From NCBI GenBank assembly GCA_038373885.1, contig JAWZYV010013018.1, positions 186,001 to 250,000 on the forward strand: a stretch of 64,000 nt of DNA, in the 5' to 3' direction. Made by a program: the position numbers and the translations under genes. The stretch's first letter is position 1. Every line of letters starts with the position of its first letter. This DNA is from Cheiracanthium punctorium (Eukaryota; Arthropoda; Arachnida; Araneae; Cheiracanthiidae). Shown here in pieces: positions 21,691-33,552 of this stretch. The notes beneath the pieces were generated by a model. That model saw nothing but the letters and a program-made list of their open reading frames with translations. It searched no databases and was not told the DNA's origin.

Positions 21691-22369
21691 TTCCGGTTCG
21701 ATTGCAGGCAGGTTCCATTACTTTGTGATTTTCCAAAACCATGCATTCTATATTATTCATCTAAAAATAAGGATTATCGAGAACCTCCTGTGAGGTTGAG
21801 ATTATATATAAAATATTATGTTGGATGTACCTTCAAAACGCTTATGATATATAAATAAAGATTGATGAATTCGGGAACACGATGAATTCGGGGAACGGCG
21901 AAAGTAGGTCGAAAAGGTAGGATTTTCAACGATTCTTTGTTTTCGGAGTGCCGCACGTCACTTCCTTTACTGAGCGTTACTTCAGTCAGAAGAAAAATCT
22001 GAGTTACTCCCTAGTCGCCACTAAAGAAGTTTTACTTTAAAAAGAGCAGAAAAATCTGCGCAACAAGAGGCTGATTACGCCACGCCGCTCAACTTCTTCC
22101 ACGTGTAACTTACATTTAAGGTTTCGGTGAAGAGGTTCGAAGATAAACATTAATTTTTCTGGACTGCATTTGGGTATATCGTCTTAGTATTTAACATGTA
22201 GTATAATCACATAGTATACTGCCACTATGCCAAAGATCTTTGAAATCCGTTTCCCTGATGTCGGGCCTCCTCCTTGTAAGCCCACTCAATTGTTACTGGT
22301 CACTCCCCTGTAAGTCCACTCAATTGTTACTCACTTACTGTTCTAGGAACCTCCATTTTGTTACTCGCG

Positions 22370-22470
22370 TGCTAAGGAGCGGTGGCTTAGGTGTTAAGTT
22401 CGCGCCCTATTCTTCATTAACCAGTTAAGTGTCAGGTCGCAGGTTCGGCTTTCATTCATCCTCTATCTGT
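22370..22470 (+). repeat. Possible tRNA-derived SINE head
   Basis: GTGGCTTAGGTGTTAAG resembles a polymerase III A box in a tRNA D-arm. GCAGGTTCGGCTTTC about 45 nt later resembles a B box. No anticodon stem pairs well and acceptor arms are absent, so this is not a tRNA gene. Confidence 0.4.
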
Positions 22471-22799
22471 CCTAAGAATTTCTTATTTTCCATTATCTGT
22501 GCAAGGAAAAGCAGTCAATTTTTAGGCAAGATATAAGCGTATTCTTGAATGCCTAAAAATAAATGTTCGAAACACAACAAAACCAACAACTTCTTGCTTA
22601 ATTTTAAACACACGACAGACTTTAAAGTTACTCAATATTTTTTCAGCTGAAATAGCTGCAAAATTAATAACTTTCAATCAAATTCATATTTCGAGTAAAC
22701 TTTCTTTATTAACCTTCGGAGCGGCTGTGTTGTATACCCGTCCATTTCATTCCAGTTTTCACTGCAATGCATCTGGATCTTTAATTATTTATCACACTC

Positions 22800-23960
22800 A
22801 GTTATCAGGAAATGTGTTTGATATTAGAGCTTGTACGTAATTTAAGAGCTTATTGTTTTAAGAATTACAAATCCTTCTATCCAAAAGCTTATTTTTTAAT
22901 AATTTTAATGATGCATGAAAATTTACCTTGAAAGCAACTCTACATTATTTACCCTTTTCCAAGAAGCTCAGAGTTTCAAATTGCTATCCCGGGATCTCAT
23001 TTCAAAAATACACGAAATTAAAGTTTTTGAAAATATGTTTCCTTCATTAAAGCATTTTATTTACACACTTTTTCCACAAAAAAGGAACAGATTAACACGC
23101 GAATTAGATAGTCTTTGTGCATTCACTAAATCTCTGTGCATTCATCTAAATTCAAATCCAAACAATCTATAGAAAAGATATAGCTTTCATCATACAGTTT
23201 CGAAGCAAAGAGATAAAAATTGAGAAAATATCAATTTATAAGAATCAATTTAATTATTGATTTCATTCAGCAGGAGAACGCTGGTTACTCATGTCTTAAA
23301 AAATGAATACTTAAAAAGACATTCACTTACTTTGCGCGCGTTTGACGGAAAAAATATTTAATAAATATAGACTGGTGGTGTGTGACTATTTTCAAATGAT
23401 AAATATGCATATTTTTAATACACTAACTTACAAAAATTTGTACGCTTTATAATTCATCCCTACAAATGTAGGAATAATTTTTAAGTTGGTTGGATAACTT
23501 AGAAATGTATGTTCACTAAGGTTATTAATTAGGTTTTCACTTTTATTTATTATTATTGTTTTAGATAAATGATTTTAAAAAGTAAATAAAATATTTCCCT
23601 TGAAATATCAAAAAGTAAATTAAAGAATAGAAACCATGAAAGAAAATTTAGACTATTTAGTACGGTATACGTTACAGGTATAAAATAGAACTTCCGGAAC
23701 CTAGCTAAAACCTCAGGTTACGATTCTTCAACCGCAGCTATTTCCCAAAGGTTGCTCTCTCAGACAATTGCAAGAAAGACCTAAAAATTAAAGTGTGTAG
23801 TTTACAATGTAGAGGATAAACGTGATTATTAAAAATCAACTCAACCTAGATTATGATAGAGTGCAAATCGTAAAATTACTTAATTTATCAACCTGTGTCT
23901 GTTTTACGATTACATTTAAATGGTTAGTAGATAAATATCCTTAGAATACTACTTTCTTTA
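22800..23960 (+). repeat. Long dispersed repeat, second pair (copy 1)
   Basis: Aligns in order with 44140-44590 and then 46090-46530. Shared landmarks are AAGCATTTTATT, GAGAACGCTGGTTA versus CAGCACGCTGGTTA, and TAGATTATGATAGA followed by CAAATCGTAAAATTACTTAA. No coding sequence was recognised. Confidence 0.6.
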
Positions 23961-24029
23961 AAACTATTAAATGAAAAGGTTTCTGAGACGTAATTAATCA
24001 ATTGCACCTTGGGTGGGAACCCTTGGATA

Positions 24030-25250
24030 GGTCAAGATTTAACATCAGGAGAAAGCATTTTAGAATTAGTAGGAGAAAGAAGTTTAACTTTGTTAACAAA
24101 ATCATAAGACTTTTTAACAGTGTGGGTATTACTAGCAGTCAAAGGTGAAAGAGTATATGAGAGGAAACGTGCAAAGTTACAAGAAACAGTACCAATGTTA
24201 GAAACAATGGGGCGAAAGGCAAGAGAAGGTTTATGAATTTTAGGAAGGGCGTAGAAACGAGCACAGTTAGCAATAGATGGAATAAAAAACATTTAGTTTG
24301 ATCATTAAGATTACAGAGGACTTCACAGTGTGTTTAATTTCAGAAAGGCGACTGTTAGTAGGATCAGAATTTAATTTAGTGTATGGATCAGTGGTTAGCA
24401 TGTTATTAATACTATCAACATAGGAAGATTTATCAAGTAAAACAGTCTGGCCGCTTTTATCAGCTTTAGTAATGAGTAAATTGGGGTTAGAATTAAGTTC
24501 TTTTCGAGCAGTTCTTTGAGAACGAGAAAGGTTAGATTTGGCATGCATATTATTAAAAGAGATAGCATTAGCAATAAGATATCGCAGAGTATCAAGTTGG
24601 TTAGAAGAGAGTTTACTATTTTTAAAGAACTTTTCCATAGGAGCAATAAGTTTGGAAACCGAAACGTTACTAACACGAGAAAAATTCAAACCTAAACTAA
24701 GAGCATCTCTCTGAGAATCAGTTAAAACATGCGAAGACAAATTAACAACAGTGTCCTAAACAAGAGGACAGACAGAACTGACGGAAGACCTAACCGGAAG
24801 AAGAGCTTGGAATTTCTTATCCAAAGTAGCTCTGTGAGAAATAGAACGTTGTTCAATATAAGCGAAATTCCGTTTTTCCCGGTTAGCAAACGCAGGGTAA
24901 GACTTACTCAAAAGCAAATGGAGATCATAAAGATGAGATTCAAGAATCGAAACTTTATATCGAACATCCTGAATAAAAGCGCGTAAAACCGTCCGCTTAG
25001 ACCTCTTCAGAGCCTTATCAACACGAGAAGAACCGTGAATCCTGCACTTAATGTCAATGACCTTAGGAATGACATTAATGCGTTTGCATCGAACAAGAAA
25101 ACCTAAATGATTCAAGAAACGAGAACGTTTCAAACGTAAACGGGAAAAACGGTTAAACAAAGATGAATCCATACAGAAAACACAAAAACAGAAAAGAAAT
25201 AAGCAAGAAAAAGAACACGAAGAAGGAAGGGAGAAAAGTGAGAACAAAAG
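24030..25250 (-). mobile_element. Penelope-like retroelement relic, 5' half (truncated)
   Basis: The coding part reads from about 25170 down to 24030. The N-terminal region includes RLRLKRSRFLNHLGFLVRCK and a long basic and leucine-rich helix region typical of these elements. The reverse transcriptase domain follows. Sequence homology stops abruptly near 24030 before the catalytic YxDD region, so it is truncated or recombined there. The three Penelope relics in this window cover different parts and lie in both orientations. Confidence 0.8.
24032..25190 (-). pseudogene. Penelope-like reverse transcriptase, N-terminal part, with stop and frameshift
   Basis: This would encode the polymerase that copies the element RNA at a nicked target. 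Read right to left, the first frame (to 24756) ends at a TAG. The same frame then continues as DTVVNLSSHVLTDSQRDALS, so the stop is an in-frame nonsense mutation. Further on, LNSNPNLLITKADKSGQTVL and LLDKSSYVDSINNML match the early RT fingers region of Penelope elements. After a frameshift near 24290, ARFYALPKIHKPSLAFRPIV gives the hallmark PKIHKP...RPIVS motif, followed by LSYTLSPLTASNTHTVKKSY and LLSPTNSKMLSPDVKS. The palm with the catalytic aspartates is missing. Confidence 0.85.
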
Positions 25251-25579
25251 TGAGTGTTAATAGTCCAAATAAACAAATCAACTCGAATCAAATTTTTAGT
25301 CGAAACGTACTTATCTACTTACCTGTTACATCTTATGTGTGTTTTTTACAAAGTTTATTATTTACTTTAACATTCGAGATTATTCCACTCGAAACGTACT
25401 TATTTTCTATTTAATTTATGTGCGCTTCTAACAAAGGCCATCTTGTATATTAAATAAGGAATTCATTAAGCCTTTTTATTAATTTCATAATTCGACGTAT
25501 TTTACAATTTGTAGGCTCGCTACAGGGACAGGTAACATCCTCCCTCTTTGGATTCAAATAATGCTCACCGAAATAAAAA

Positions 25580-25815
25580 TTGACCAATTTTTAAAATTAT
25601 ATAAGTTCGGAACGTAAGTGATCTTATTAAGCGGAGAATATTGTAGTAATTGTGTTTTTTTCTTTCTTAGGTCGTTCACTTGCCGTGTAGATAATTGAGT
25701 CTTCAAAGGCTCGAAATTCTTCCTTATTATTTTTACCAGTTACACGATATGAAGTTAGTTAGTTACTAGTTACACGCTGTGAAACCACTGCAGCTTTAAA
25801 ATGTCAGCTTCACAA
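25580..25815 (+). repeat. Dispersed repeat R3 (copy 1, uninterrupted)
   Basis: TTTTTAAAATTAT, GTGATCTTATTAAGCGG, GTTCACTTGCCGTG and GTGAAACCACTGCAG recur in order at 36783-37180, where a family B MITE is inserted. This copy shows the empty site. Confidence 0.6.
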
Positions 25816-26319
25816 AATAGTGATCTTTGGGCTTCATACTTAAAGGAGAATAACAAAATAATTAACCAAAGTATATTAATCCGAATGTAATAAAACCTTT
25901 TACAGCACTAAACGGATTAAGAATTTAAACTTAAACATATTCATTTCATATAAAAAAAAACAGAGTGAAAACTCTTTTTAGAACAAAATATTATGAATAG
26001 ACTTAAATTACTTCCTGCCACATATAGAAATTATTTTACTGTTTACCTTAATTGAAATTAAACGTGCGAAAAATATGTTGATAACTGACTTAGTTTAGTT
26101 ATGATACCCATTAATTTATATTTGAATTTGAAAAAATTAAATTTGATGCTCATTTCTTTAAAATTTAATTTATAAAATGAAAAAAATCATTTTCTAACCT
26201 ACATTTATGTTTAGATTTTAAAATTTGAAAGTTGTAGGAAAAACATTATATATGTGTATATAGTACATACTTACAAACGCACAATATTGTGAACTCTTGT
26301 AAGCTGTTTTCGTATTGTA
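25816..26319. other. AT-rich stretch with nothing recognised
   Basis: No supported feature. Confidence 0.35.
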
Positions 26320-26599
26320 TTTACACTAGCCTGTAAAAGTTAAGGAGCAACATGTTTTTCGAAGCACATGATAAAAAAATAACACTATTAGTAAAATTTA
26401 TAGTTTATATAAATGTTAAAAATTAACTGTACGGAAATTTATGCAAAAGCGATAATTACGAATTTTTTATGGAAAAGAACAGGCATATAGGAGTGAGAGG
26501 AAAATATGGAAATATCAGGATTTCGTAAATATGCGTAGGGTAGTGTAAATGAGTAGGTGTAACTTTTGTTGATTTACAGTATTTGTTCGCAGATACATT

Positions 26600-27960
26600 G
26601 ACAATGGGCAGTAGGGTCGCGCAATGTCTGGGACAAGCCATTCGCCCGATTCGCTAATGTTGCGGTCTGTCGGATAGATGGAAATAGAGTTGTCATAGGC
26701 TGATGATGCTGGGCGTCTTAATGTGTCTCGTAGTGTGGTCCAGCGTCACTGGAATCAATAGCGAACTGAAGCTTCTGTGTCCAGAAGATATGTTTTTCAT
26801 AGCTGCAAACTGCTCCAGAATATAACTGATACATTTTTAAGACAGGATTTTTCGGCTTAGAATACAGCAAAGTTTTTACTTTGGACGCGTGCCTTAGTTT
26901 AGCTAGTTTCATAAAATTTATAAAAATATACCGTTTAGAAAAAGTGGTTAGTAATATTCTGGAGCAGTTGGCAGTTATATGTTCCAGGTCGAGCACGATC
27001 TACAACACCTGTAGGAGACCGTTTTGTAGCTCTTTCTGCTCGAAGAAGAAGTATTTCTGTTCCACAACTTGTTGTAGACCACTCTATAGCATCAGGGAGG
27101 AAAATATCCGCTAGTACAGTGCGAAGACGTCTTCACGATGCAGGTCTCTATGCAAGGCGACCATTTGTGTGTGTCCCACTCAATGGACGACAGAGAAGTG
27201 CACGCTTATCTTTGGCAAGACAACATACTTCCCGGACGAGACATCGATGGGCTTTTGTACTCCCTATAGACGAGTCCAGATTCAGCACGAAGACGTCTTC
27301 ACGATGCAGTCTCTATGCAGGCGATGACCATTTTGTGGTATCCTCACGACGACAGAGAAGGCAAGCTTATCTATACCGTTTAGAAAAGACAACACGCTTC
27401 CGACGAGACATCGATGCGGTTTTGTACTCTGTATAGACGAGCCCAGATTCACTCTGGAGAGCGATTCAGGACGTCTGCTGATCTGGAAGGCACGAGTCAA
27501 TCCAACACTGTCGAAAGATAGTTACCGAGGTGGTGGAATAGTTTTTTGCGCAGGGATCTTACTCGGTGGTCATACTGACCAGCATGTGTTCCAGGGAGGT
27601 ATTCTGTCTCGTATGAGATATCGGCATGAGATTCTTGATCCATATGATCGCTCATATCCCGGTGCAATTGGTAATGATTTCATTCTGATGGATGATAATG
27701 CACGACTTCACCGAGCTGTAGCTGTTGAGGACTATTTTGATGGTCTTGGTTTAGAGTGAATGGAATGGTCAGCTCAAACTTCAGACCCGAATCCGATAGA
27801 GCATCTTTGGGACTGTATTGGTAGACAAGTAGCTGCTTTAATTCCACCTCAAGTTGTTTAGGAGAGCTGAAGCTTACACCGTCTCTGGTTTTCACTTTCC
27901 ATTTCGGCAGACGACAACGTAATTAACAGCATGCAACATTGATGCCGCCGATGCATTCAA
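26600..27960 (+). pseudogene. Tc1-like transposase pseudogene
   Basis: Tc1 transposases bind the ends with a paired-like bipartite HTH and cut DNA with a DD(34)E core. In order one reads DDAGRLNVSRSVVQRHWNQ and EASVSRRYV (HTH). After the MITE come GDRFVALSARRRSISVPQLV, STVRRRLHDAGLYARRPFV and RQRSARLSLARQH (second HTH). WAFVLPIDESRF carries the first catalytic Asp. Later, in other frames, come FQGGILSRMRYRHEILDPYD, NDFILMDDNARLHRAV (second Asp) and SDPNPIEHLWDCIGRQVAAL (third acidic position). There are several frameshifts and stops, one MITE insertion and one internal duplication of about 165 bp (27118-27451), so it is inactive. Relatives of this lineage are common in arachnids, from general knowledge. 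Confidence 0.88.
26796..26976. mobile_element. hAT-like MITE, family B, inside the Tc1 transposase
   Basis: The 181-bp insertion lies between ATATGTTT (26788-26795) and ATATGTTC (26977-26984), an 8-bp duplication with one change. Removing it joins SRRYV to the following SxSTTPVGDR-type text, restoring the expected Tc1 transposase. Inner ends are AGCTGCAAACTGCTCC and GGAGCAGTTGGCAG, with AAAAAGTGGTTA internal to the right arm as in other family B copies. Confidence 0.85.
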
Positions 27961-28249
27961 GCTAGTGGTGATCATATCCCTTATTAAAACTCATTTTTGT
28001 TATATTTCTATGACATTTTTCCGCGTAAAACTGTGATATAATTTTTTCAAAGAAAGGACTTTTCCAGTGAGATTGTCTTTTTTTTTTTTCTTGTAAATCA
28101 TATTTGCGTTTTTCTTACATAAACCTCACGTATCTTGCAGTCAACACCGAAATAGTTTGTGCAGATGCCATCCAAATTTAGTAAATTTAGTTAAAATTTT
28201 TAACTTTTGGAAGCCAGTGTTCTTGATGTCGTACCAAACAATTATAATT

Positions 28250-29200
28250 TTAAAAGTATGATTTAAAATTCTTTAAACAGAAGCCGTTGTTCTGCTCGCC
28301 TCGGTACTGAGCAGGGCAATAAGACATTCCAGGGACTGAAAAAGGCTTAAAATCAAATAGATACGCAGTCCTTGAAGTTTGTATCCTTAAGTTATCTCTG
28401 TGTTATTGATGTATTATGAAGGAACGAACAAACTGACAGCTTTACCCAAATCGGAAGTCGAAATCGTGTGCACAGTTGTAATGAGCCTTGTCTTATTCAT
28501 TACACAATCTGCGACGTCTAGTTAAAGTTATAAAGTTCTCTAAATGTACAGAAGATACATAAAAAATGTAAAACTGTAATATAAGTATACTCAATGGCTA
28601 TCTGCACACACCACAAATCGTATAAAGGTTTACATAAAAAGTATTTCCTTAGAAGGTCGAAGGATGTGTTGCATTAGCTTTCATATGTCTCAAGATAAAC
28701 GGCTATTAGATAGTCCTCCAATATCGTTGTTGTCATGAAGTAAATCAAGTCGAAAGTGCTTCACACTTTGCAGGAGCAAGTGCCTCATGGTCATAATTGA
28801 TCCTCAAAAATTATGAAAAATCCGATCAACCTCCTGACCTCCAAAGTGTGAAGAAAATGAACATAACAAATCCTTTGGCAGAATTTCTAGAGGATTTACC
28901 GGAATTTACCATTTTTTCCTTGAACAGAGAAATTTGCTATTTGGCGTTGTGCGTTGTATGCGCTGAAAGAAGCTGCATATTCTCATAGCTTTTCAGATGC
29001 ACAGAAAAGAATTTCTAATGCTAGGTCATAAAATACCAAAAGTCAATCTTCAGTTGCGATAAACAGTGCAGTTCTGATGATTACATTTGAAGTGGGCTAG
29101 GAAAAGTGTAATTTTTGCTCACTTAATTTCAGTGTGACTGGATTCATTACTTTCATTCTCACTAAATTTCACTTTCATTAATATAATAAACAACGAGTTT
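28250..29200 (+). repeat. R1 dispersed repeat, copy 2
   Basis: Carries AGAAGCCGTTGTTCTGCT at the start, AAATCGGAAGTCGAAATCG, ATCTAGTTAAAGTTATAAA, TCAATGGCTATCTGCA and ATTTCAGTGTGACTGGATTC near the end, in the same order as the other R1 copies. No open frame is shared between copies. Confidence 0.75.
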
Positions 29201-29405
29201 ATTTATTAGAGTTTCAGCAATGAAAATTAATTAAAACGATATTCATTTAATCAGTAGATTTGTTTTAAATTGCACTTGAATGTCAAACTTAAGGCTATTC
29301 AAGAAAAAAAAGGTGAAAAACTCAATTTTCTGAAAACTGCTGATTTTCGGGGAAAATTGTAGCATTTAGATCCCCTATCACGTCTCAAAAGAAATACCCA
29401 CGTTA

Positions 29406-29576
29406 CAGGGGCGTAGCCAGAAATTTTTCATGGGGGGGGATTACGAATTCTACAACTCAAATATATATATGTATACGTGTGTGTGATAATGAAGTGAAGA
29501 ATATACATTTTGCATGGCAAAAATTCCTCATGGGGGGTTATGACCCCCCTAACCCTCCCCCTTGGCTACGCCACTG
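29406..29576. mobile_element. hAT MITE with CAGGGGCGTAGCC termini
   Basis: This 171-bp element runs CAGGGGCGTAGCCAGAAATT ... TTGGCTACGCCACTG. It is flanked by CCACGTTA (29398-29405) and CCACGATA (29577-29584), an 8-bp duplication with one mismatch. CAGGGGCG-type ends and 8-bp targets are typical of hAT MITEs. The core holds the G-run and C-run pair CATGGGGGG / ACCCCCC. Confidence 0.88.
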
Positions 29577-29689
29577 CCACGATACCAGTAACCCTGTATA
29601 TTTATACGTATATTTTTTAAAAATGTATAATATTGTCAATTATCATGAAGTAACTGTTTTCTTATTTACTTATTTATTGTGTGTTACCC

Positions 29690-30870
29690 TTTGTAATTCA
29701 AGAAACTGCGATGTAAAATTCCATAAAAGCTTTTAAAACCTGCTGTTCTGTTGTGCTTGGGGCTTAACAGACACTTCACTGACAGCAGAATGCTTTAAAC
29801 GATTTTGATAGGCCGTCCTTGAAGGTATAATATTCTTAAGTATCGTTGCTGACGAGATATGCTGGCCACGGCGCTGACATTTTAGTCGAATCCATTTGCA
29901 CCCGAAGAATTATGTGACACAAAGATGTGGTCATTTTACTTTGGCTATCACATATTAAGACGGCCAAACCCCAAGATCATATGATCCTTTGAGTGCAAAA
30001 TGCTGCGACCAAAATGCCAGTGCCTTAGCCTGTACTTCTCGTCAGCCACGCTTAAGTATCCTCTTGATTTTACCCCCAAAGAAGGTAGGAAATATTTAAC
30101 AACCAAGCCCACATCGAAAGTCGAAACCGAGCCTACAGTTGTATTTGTATAAGGTTGTGTACTAACCATTATTGAACCTCGGACATCTTATGAAAATTAT
30201 AAATTGCTCTAAATTTATAGGAGATACCCCCAGCATGTAATATTGTAATATGATACAAAAGTGCATTCATTGCCGATCTGCAAACACCAGAAAACGTATT
30301 AAAGGCTAACATACAATCCTTACCTTAGAAACTTAAAGGTGTTGGCTTGACAAAGACGTTCTCATGCCATGATAAAAGGAAATTGAATAGACCGTCCAAT
30401 GCTGTTATTACCACAAAATATGTCAGTTTCTTATCGCTCCAGTGTATTTAAGTGCGTGTCCGTCATGATCACGAATGATACTGAAAAATCTTGGAAAGTA
30501 CTGTGATCCTCCTGATCTACAAAGTGTTAATGAAAAAGAAACATAAGAAATCCTTTGCGACAAATTTTAGATGATTCACCGAAACTTAAATTTTTTTTCT
30601 TAATCAGAGTAATTTGTTATTTGTTTCTTAATCAGTTGAGCTGTTGCTGAAACGAGCTTCATATCCTTTCAGATGCACAAAAAAGACTTTGTTGTTGTAG
30701 GTATATATAAATGAAAGAGTATCAGTCTTCAGTTGCGGAAAACATTAAAATTTTAATGATTACATTTGAAATGGATTACGAAAAGTGTAATTTTTCGCAT
30801 TAATTTTTGTCTGCCTGGATTCATTACATTCAGAATCAGAAATTTCATTGTCACATATATTATCAACAAG
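29690..30870 (+). repeat. R1 dispersed repeat, copy 3
   Basis: One of the longest copies. It starts near AATTCAAGAAACTGCGATG and includes GTTGCTGACGAGATATGCTG, TTTGCACCCGAAGAATTATG, ATGATCACGAATGATACTGA and ends near TTCATTGTCACATATATTATC. It shares the TTGCTGACGAGATA and GAAGAAT(C/T)ATGTGACA segments with copy 4 only, indicating a subfamily. Confidence 0.75.
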
Positions 30871-31129
30871 GATTTCGACCCAGGAAACGGCAGAATCTGT
30901 GAGATTTCATCCCCCTCCTTCCCAGCATATTAGCATACGATGTCTTGTGTTTGGTAATTTGGAGGAGAGGAAGGGAGTACGAGAAACTCCCTTCCCTCGC
31001 CTCCCCCCCACAGTATAACCGCGTATAACAAAAGAGATTCCCACCTCTCGAAATTCCTTATCTATCATCCATGAAGGGTGAATGGGTTTCTCGTCCAAAG
31101 AGGGGAAGAAATCTCAGAAAAGGCTTTCG

Positions 31130-32080
31130 TACCGGCGCCGTTCTCCAATCATAATTCTTTTTTGGCATAACTGCTGGACCGCCGGCTTCAGAAGGTTAAT
31201 GCACGCTATAATTTCGCGAACGCCATGCTGCAACTTGTGGATGACGGTGAACTCGATGTTCGTAACGTATAGTTCTCCGACGCAGTGTATTTTCACATCG
31301 ATGGCTATGTCAAAAAACAGAACTCGCGAATTTGGGGAAACGAAAATCCTCATATTGCTGAACCTTCATCTCTGCATTCACCAAAAATAATGGTGGACTG
31401 TGATTTCCTCCAAAGGAATAATAGGGCAATTTTTTTGAGAGCAACCGATAAATGCTGTACGATATCTGGGGATTCATACTGCTTTAGAGGACTGTTCGAA
31501 TGCCTCGTGGTTCATGCAAGATGGGGCTTGTCCACATCGAACGTGTGCAGTATTTGGTTTCTTGAACGAGCATTTCACTGAACGGGCAATTGCCTTAGAA
31601 TGCGACATGCATACAGGACGTGGCATGGCATGGCCTCCTTATTCGCCAGACTTGACGCCCTGCGAGTTTTTTTGTTGGGGGGGGGTACTTGAAAAATTGG
31701 GTATACCGCCAAACTGTACAAACAATTGCGGAGCTGAAGCAGCACATCTGTACTGCATGTGAGACAATTCCAAGTGACATGTTTGAAAATTTTTGCCTCA
31801 GACTCGTTGCCTCGTTGTTGCAGAAAATGGGGGTTACATTGTAATGTCATTGTTTAGTATTTTGCAAGTCCTTGCAAAATTTTAATACCGGTTTTAATTT
31901 TTTCACAGTTTTCAGTGCTACCTCTGGGTGAAAATGTTGCCTAAATTTGAAATTTGGTGGGATAAAATTCCCTGATTTACTAAGCATAAGGCTGCAAACG
32001 ATACATATCTATTGCATTCCGTTTTTTCTTTTTTATTTATTTTCAAAATCCATCAGCCATTTTTGGGACACCCAGCATAT
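31130..32080 (+). mobile_element. Mariner-like transposon relic (right terminus present)
   Basis: The transposase fragments at 31190-31840 are followed by about 220 bp of 3' sequence ending in TTTTTGGGACACCCAGCATA near 32079, a typical mariner outer end. No matching left terminus is visible, so the 5' side is truncated or overwritten. Confidence 0.75.
31190..31845 (+). pseudogene. Mariner-like transposase pseudogene (catalytic half)
   Basis: The fragments read MLQLVDDGELDVRNV, a stop, then FSDAVYFHIDGYVKKQNSRI and WGNENPHIAEPSSLHSPKIM. The first catalytic Asp of the SDE(V/A)xFH motif is present. Then in shifted frames come MQDGACPHRTCAVFGFLNEH (second Asp), FTERAIALECDMHTGRGMAW and PPYSPDLTPCEFF. 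The last piece covers the C-terminal CETIPSDMFENFCLRLV. The order and motif set are diagnostic of the mariner/Tc1 group with the HxDGYVNKQN...MQDGA(P)PH signature. At least three frame changes and a stop are present. The N-terminal HTH part is not recognisable here. Confidence 0.87.
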
Positions 32081-32089
32081 AGAACTTTG

Positions 32090-32275
32090 TAAATAATACA
32101 CGCAGAAGAATCTGATTGGTTGATTACAGAGAAAGAAAACGCCATTACGTCGTGCCATTCACCAGTTGCTAAATTTACACAACTGCTAGATTTGAGTTCA
32201 TTAAGTTTAATTCTAGCGCTTGCATATGAATAACGTTATAAGAATTTGCTTCGAAGTGAAGTAACCCCCCCTTAA
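32090..32275 (-). repeat. Inverted relative of a segment in the 38-44 kb tandem unit
   Basis: Text around CACCAGTT(G/T)CTAAATTTA, TTAATTCTAGCGCTTGCATA is the reverse complement of the 39480-39660 and 42110-42280 segments (TATGCAAGCGCTAGAA...TTTAGAAACTGGTGAATGG). A dispersed element without visible ends. Confidence 0.5.
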
Positions 32276-32489
32276 TAAATAACTACACACCCTTTGAAAA
32301 AAATATTCGAGTATAATCGAATTTTCCTGTTTTGGATTTGCGAATATTTAATTAGTTTTTTAAAACACACAACTGGACTAAAATATCAAAAATTGTAACT
32401 GTGCATAACCGTCTTCATACTTTATCATAAATAATTTACATAACCAACTTAGAAAGTTTGAACTTTACCCGAATACCATTGTGAGAGAG

Positions 32490-32690
32490 TGTATGCTATC
32501 AGAGTTGTCGACAGCTCAAAAATATAATTGATAAATTTTTATAAACTATTATTTTTGCTAAAATTATATCACAGTTTCTCAGTAGAACGTCCCGCAAGGG
32601 TACCGTTCCGTAAAAATGCTTTTTTTAATTACTCTTTACAAAAAGTGGTTAATTACATACCGGAACAGCTGGCAACTCGGGTGTTACTGT
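32490..32690. mobile_element. Family B MITE, diverged
   Basis: CAGAGTTGTCGACAGCTC at 32499 is partly mirrored by CCGGAACAGCTGGCAACTCG near 32680, with the family B internal motif AAAAAGTGGTTAATTACAT. The left arm is eroded and no target duplication can be read. Confidence 0.5.
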
Positions 32691-32699
32691 TTAGTAGAG

Positions 32700-33544
32700 C
32701 CCTAAAGTGTATGTCGTCACTGCATAGATGTTGCAATTAAAATTTAGAATTATTTTAAGTTTAAGGGGTCAGTTTACCCTTTCAATATTTTTTTCATTAA
32801 AAAAAATATGGTACAAATGATGGACTGAATGCATTGCAATGCTTAACTAATAGTACATTTTGAAAAAAAATATCTTTTTAAACTGCACATTGGAATGAAA
32901 ATTAAAAAATAAAAATAAAAATCTATTTGTTAAAAAATCTCTATTAAATTTATAAAAATAAAGATTTTTGGTATTTTTTTTTCATAAAAATTTTCAGATT
33001 TAGACTATATTACTAGTATATGTATACTTAAGACCGTGCATGGATTTGTTATATGTATTACGCAAGACCGTGCATGGATTTTTAGATTGATCTAATATTA
33101 CGTCTAATATAGTTTCTCTATTGATATATATAGTGTAAAACAATAAAAATCTACAGACCTTCATATGATTTCTGTAAAATAAAAAAAGAAAAGAAAACTG
33201 AAGGCTAATTCCAATACACAAATTTATTAGTTATATATCAAAGAACATGTACAAAAACATTTAAATGTTTATCTCGAGTACAAAAAAAAAGAACTTCGCA
33301 TTTTAAAAACATGAAATTGAAGAAAATGTGAGCATGAAGAATATGCAATTTAAAGAGTTTATTTGCCAATCAAATTGCACTGAGTGTATTAACAAAATTT
33401 GCAATACCTCGTGATATGAATGGCGTATGATTAAAAATGAGGGGTTAAAATATTCATAATTTATTAGACATATTTAATATCGGAGAACACTTTTTTGACC
33501 TACTTTGGGGTAATATGTCCCCTTAAATTGCAGTGTAAAAAATA
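32700..33544. other. AT-rich stretch with a short tandem duplication
   Basis: The string AAGACCGTGCATGGATTT(G/T)T occurs twice near 33031 and 33065, about 34 bp apart. No other feature is recognised. Confidence 0.35.
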
Positions 33545-33552
33545 GTGGTGGA

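Larger units (their letters stand above)
26320..27975 (+). mobile_element. Tc1-like transposon relic
   Basis: The 5' side contains AGCCTGTAAAAGTTAAGGAG near 26330, resembling the outer end of Tc1-type elements. The transposase runs from about 26600 to 27960. A family B MITE (26796-26976) and an internal duplication disrupt it. The expected inverted right terminus was not found, so the 3' end is approximate. Confidence 0.7.

Noticed and set aside
29400..29580. Poly-G/poly-C stretch as a quadruplex regulator
   Set aside because: It is explained as the core of a hAT MITE with clear ends and an 8-bp duplication.
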